Source of the DNA: Liolophura sinensis
Taxonomy: Eukaryota; Mollusca; Polyplacophora; Chitonida; Chitonidae
Length of the DNA: 64,000 bases
Assembly: GCF_032854445.1 (NCBI RefSeq)
Contig: NC_088296.1
Location: 7,243,435 to 7,307,434 of the forward strand
Direction: 5' to 3'
Each line of letters starts with the position of its first letter. Position 1 is the stretch's first letter. Shown in pieces: positions 61,879-64,000 of this stretch. A program made the position numbers and the translations under genes. The notes under the pieces were generated by a model. It was not told the origin of the DNA and ran no database searches. It was given only the letters and a program-made list of their open reading frames with translations.

Positions 61879-64000
61879 GTAATGCGAAAAAGACATTCGT
61901 TTATCAGCCATCAACCCAAATGGATGTCATGAGTCATTAATCGTAAGGTCAATTCCCGAACAGTGATTAATACGGACCACGAAAAAACTAAGAAATTGTG
62001 CAAGTTCAAAATTACTTTGGAATCATGTAATGAGAAGTAATAAAAAGTTTTTAATGTTGTTAGAAAGACGCAAGGGAATGTTTTGGGCGAATAACTTAAA
62101 TCACTATCTAAATCGTGTACCATGCTAGTATATAAATCGATACTCAAAATAAAGATGGCATGATTTGGAACTAAATATTACCCCAAAGTTTGTGATCTAT
62201 AGTAAAGAAAAGGGGCTTTGTGTTCTGTACTGTAGTGAGTCATTTGAAAGGCTGATTTTTTAATGTAGTATTTTTTCCATTACAGCCAGCTGTTTTGAAC
62301 AAAACGAGTGAACTGGAGAAAGTGCTACAGGAAACTAAAGAATCGCTGGCAGGAGTTATGATGTTGCACAGCAAGATACAGGTTGGTATTTTTCATGACA
62401 CCTGTTCAGCCTGTGTTGTACTGCACACGCTAGTGACTCATTTTGACTGTGGAGTATTGCTATCATTCAGGAATCCAGGTAACATACAGCTGTCAATTAT
62501 CTAGTCTTGATAAAGCTGTCTTCTGTCACATATTATATATGTAGATTACAATCAAAGAGTTAAACCCGAACAGTGACGACTTTTTACAAGAACGTAAACA
62601 GGGGAATGCACGAACTGATGAGGGAATTTACTTGCGTGATGGGCCAGTCAATTTCACCTATTTCTTGTTTATCTTATCTACTATCGTATCATTATTAAGT
62701 AACACACACGCTATATGCCCACCTCAGACATCTCCATTTGATGTATTATCGCCGATAATACGCTGTCATAATAATATCTATAATATATATATGTATATGT
62801 ACACCATTTGATCTGATGGGGCGACAGCGTTCGGGTTCGGGCACTGTCCGAAGCATGTAAGACTCCACCATCTCGCCCTGTTCTGAGCATCAGTTGTGAT
62901 GGCACGACCCTTTTTGGAATTAAACAACGTACTTTGGGTTTTGAGTCGACACTTACATGTACATCCCTAAACTAGAGGGAAATCATCTCCATCCCGGAGA
63001 TACATTGTAGCCACAGTTGTGTGGCGCTTATATTTCTCCCTGTTACACATACATATATAACTTCTTCAACACACAATTCTAAAGGTCTGGATGAGGCAGT
63101 AAGCGGTTTTTCTGTTTGGTAGGAAAACCAGGAACTTCACACTCAGGAGGTAGAAAGGGCTTATTGTGCAGCCTTTGAAGCTTTACAAGCATGGAAACAA
63201 CAATCCTTAGATGGCATAAAAACCCGCTATTCACAGTGGAGCGTGGAGTGTAGCGCCATACTCAAACATTTTCAGCTACAGACCCAGGAAATGGAGAGGA
63301 TGGTGCACGCTTCCAAAGATTTGTTAGCGTCAGTGGACGTCGAGTTTTTGCAGGTAAGTCAAATGTGCACATTCTCAAACATTGGTTCAGCTGCCTATAC
63401 TATGTAATAGATCAGGAAATGGTCTAAATGTTTTGAGGTAAAAGCCGTGGGTGGCTGTGTACTTGAAGAGATAAGACATTTCAATTACAAATGTGTTCTT
63501 GTTATATGTTGAATTGACAGTATAGCTACAGTATTTCAGTTTCGGTTATCATCTTTATATGATTTTATATGAGTTTTTAATTCTGTTTGTTGACAGGGTT
63601 CCACGGGCTTCACCAAAACGTATGTATAAATGTGTGATACCTCTCTAGGTTTGTTATACATTTGCACGTCTCTGTTTTCAGCAGATATGCTTCTATAACA
63701 TTTAGTACCAGCACTGTAGTTATCCAAAACATGACCCGACTGTAAAATATATCCAATGTTTAAACATACGTTTGTCCAGACAAATCAGATCTAACCTACT
63801 AGGAACAGTACATCATGGCATTCTTCTACACGACTGTGTCTCTTTGTTTCCTCTCCTCCTCTCACAGAATTGATGACCAGCTGAATCAGATAAGAGCAGA
63901 TCTGGAGAAACATGAGGTCAGCAAACAGAAGCTTCTAGATTCTGTACAACATGACTACGTTGTCCCTAGACAGGTGACTGTAAAAGAACGTCGGGACTTA
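61210..64000 (+). CDS. TRIM gene B: RING, B-box1, B-box2, coiled coil; continues past window end
   Basis: Exons are 61,210-61,878, 62,286-62,381, 63,123-63,353, 63,597-63,619 and 63,868 to at least 64,000. All junctions are GT/AG and phases are the same as in gene A, giving 384 open codons to the window edge. The start is one of two adjacent ATGs after the acceptor at 61,191 (CAAATGATGG). The open frame upstream of 61,192 is intron. The RING has all eight ligands (C15, C18, C30, H32, C35, C38, C68, C71, C3HC4 type), so this is a likely E3 ubiquitin ligase. B-box1 spans about residues 111-151 and B-box2 about 181-210, followed by the coiled coil. A SPRY exon is expected a few kb to the right by comparison with gene A. 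The subclass resembles C-IV (RBCC-SPRY); the B-box1 spacing resembles MID proteins. The substrate is unknown. Confidence 0.88.
62286..62381 (+). CDS. Gene B exon 2: start of coiled coil
   Basis: This 96-bp phase-0 exon follows TTCCATTACAG. It encodes PAVLNKTSELEKVLQETKES and LAGVMMLHSKIQ. Confidence 0.88.
62771..62926. mobile_element. 156-bp insertion specific to gene B intron
   Basis: The paralogous intron reads GCTGTCATAACGTACTTTGG at 32,905-32,925. Here 156 bp separate GCTGTCATA from ACGTACTTTGG. The insert begins with an ATAATATC/TATATATATG-rich part and contains GATGGGGCGACAGCGTTCGG and GGCACGACCCTTTTTGG. Read on the minus strand it looks like a short element with an AT-repeat tail. I do not recognise the family. 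Confidence 0.65.
63123..63353 (+). CDS. Gene B exon 3: coiled-coil core
   Basis: This 231-bp phase-0 exon begins ENQELHTQEVERAYCAAFEA and ends SVDVEFLQ before GTAAGT. It differs from gene A by about five residues (K/R, L/F, Q/H, M/V). Confidence 0.9.
63597..63619 (+). CDS. Gene B exon 4: 23-nt microexon
   Basis: It lies between TTTGTTGACAG and GTATGT and encodes GSTGFTK plus two bases. The size and phase are identical to gene A. Confidence 0.85.
63868..64000 (+). CDS. Gene B exon 5: end of coiled coil, cut by window edge
   Basis: It follows CTCCTCTCACAG and reads IDDQLNQIRADLEKHEVSKQ and KLLDSVQHDYVVPRQVTVKE. By comparison with gene A the exon should end 7 nt past the window. Confidence 0.88.

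Larger units (their letters stand above)
54915..64000 (+). repeat. Large segmental duplication, distal copy (TRIM gene B side)
   Basis: It is the counterpart of 25,630-34,303. It retains the RING exon and its upstream flank, which the proximal copy lost. It carries its own events: a SINE at 55,370, a deletion at 59,288 and an insertion at 62,771. Confidence 0.9.

Overview
The window is animal genomic DNA. It has AT-rich introns and intergenic DNA, multi-exon genes with GT/AG splice sites in consistent phase, tRNA-derived SINEs, decayed I/Jockey-group LINEs, a Tc1/mariner relic and several minisatellites. The SINE (head GGCCTCCGTGGCCGAG, tail ending in TAAA repeats) and the dispersed 'GGGGTTTAACGTCG' repeat are types I associate with lophotrochozoans such as molluscs, brachiopods and annelids. 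I do not claim a species.

The only clearly recognisable protein-coding genes are two tandem, same-strand TRIM/RBCC genes. Gene B (61,210 to past the right edge) encodes RING, B-box1, B-box2 and coiled coil; its last exon lies outside the window. Gene A (31,627-39,508) has six exons whose phases all join and ends in a B30.2/SPRY exon. Relative to B it has lost about 650 bp that carried the RING, the normal start codon and the normal first coding splice acceptor. A third, broken TRIM fragment lies at 17,395-17,715. TRIM proteins are typically E3 ubiquitin ligases, often in innate immunity or cytoskeletal regulation, so a RING-less paralogue would keep the target-binding part without the ligase part.

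Most of the window is a decaying tandem array of one locus. The unit holds a common left flank, a minus-strand LINE with a SINE inside it, a TATA/5'-exon module ending in GTGTCGACAG before GTAAG, a long first intron, then the TRIM coding exons. Partial or full units lie near 4.0-4.7, 15.9-17.7, 17.7-22.5, 22.8-25.6, 25.6-39.5, 52.3-54.3 and 54.4-64 kb. Bases 1-1,800 repeat 41,511-43,924, which is the 3' flank of gene A, so another TRIM 3' end probably lies just left of base 1.

Between these units are a two-ORF LINE on the plus strand (5.3-9.14 kb), two hairpin-forming elements (8.8 and 9.8-10.2 kb), a duplicated promoter-like segment (11.2-12.1 kb), two diverged minisatellites that fill the last intron of gene A (34.66-37.8 kb), and a 64-bp minisatellite in the 3' flank. 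There is also an orphan coding region at 46.2-50.6 kb whose last exon is followed by an AATAAA signal. Large stretches (3.4-4.0, 10.25-11.18, 14.6-15.85, 39.5-41.5, 43.9-44.95 and 51.86-52.34 kb) hold nothing I recognise. All calls come from reading the sequence; no homology search was run.
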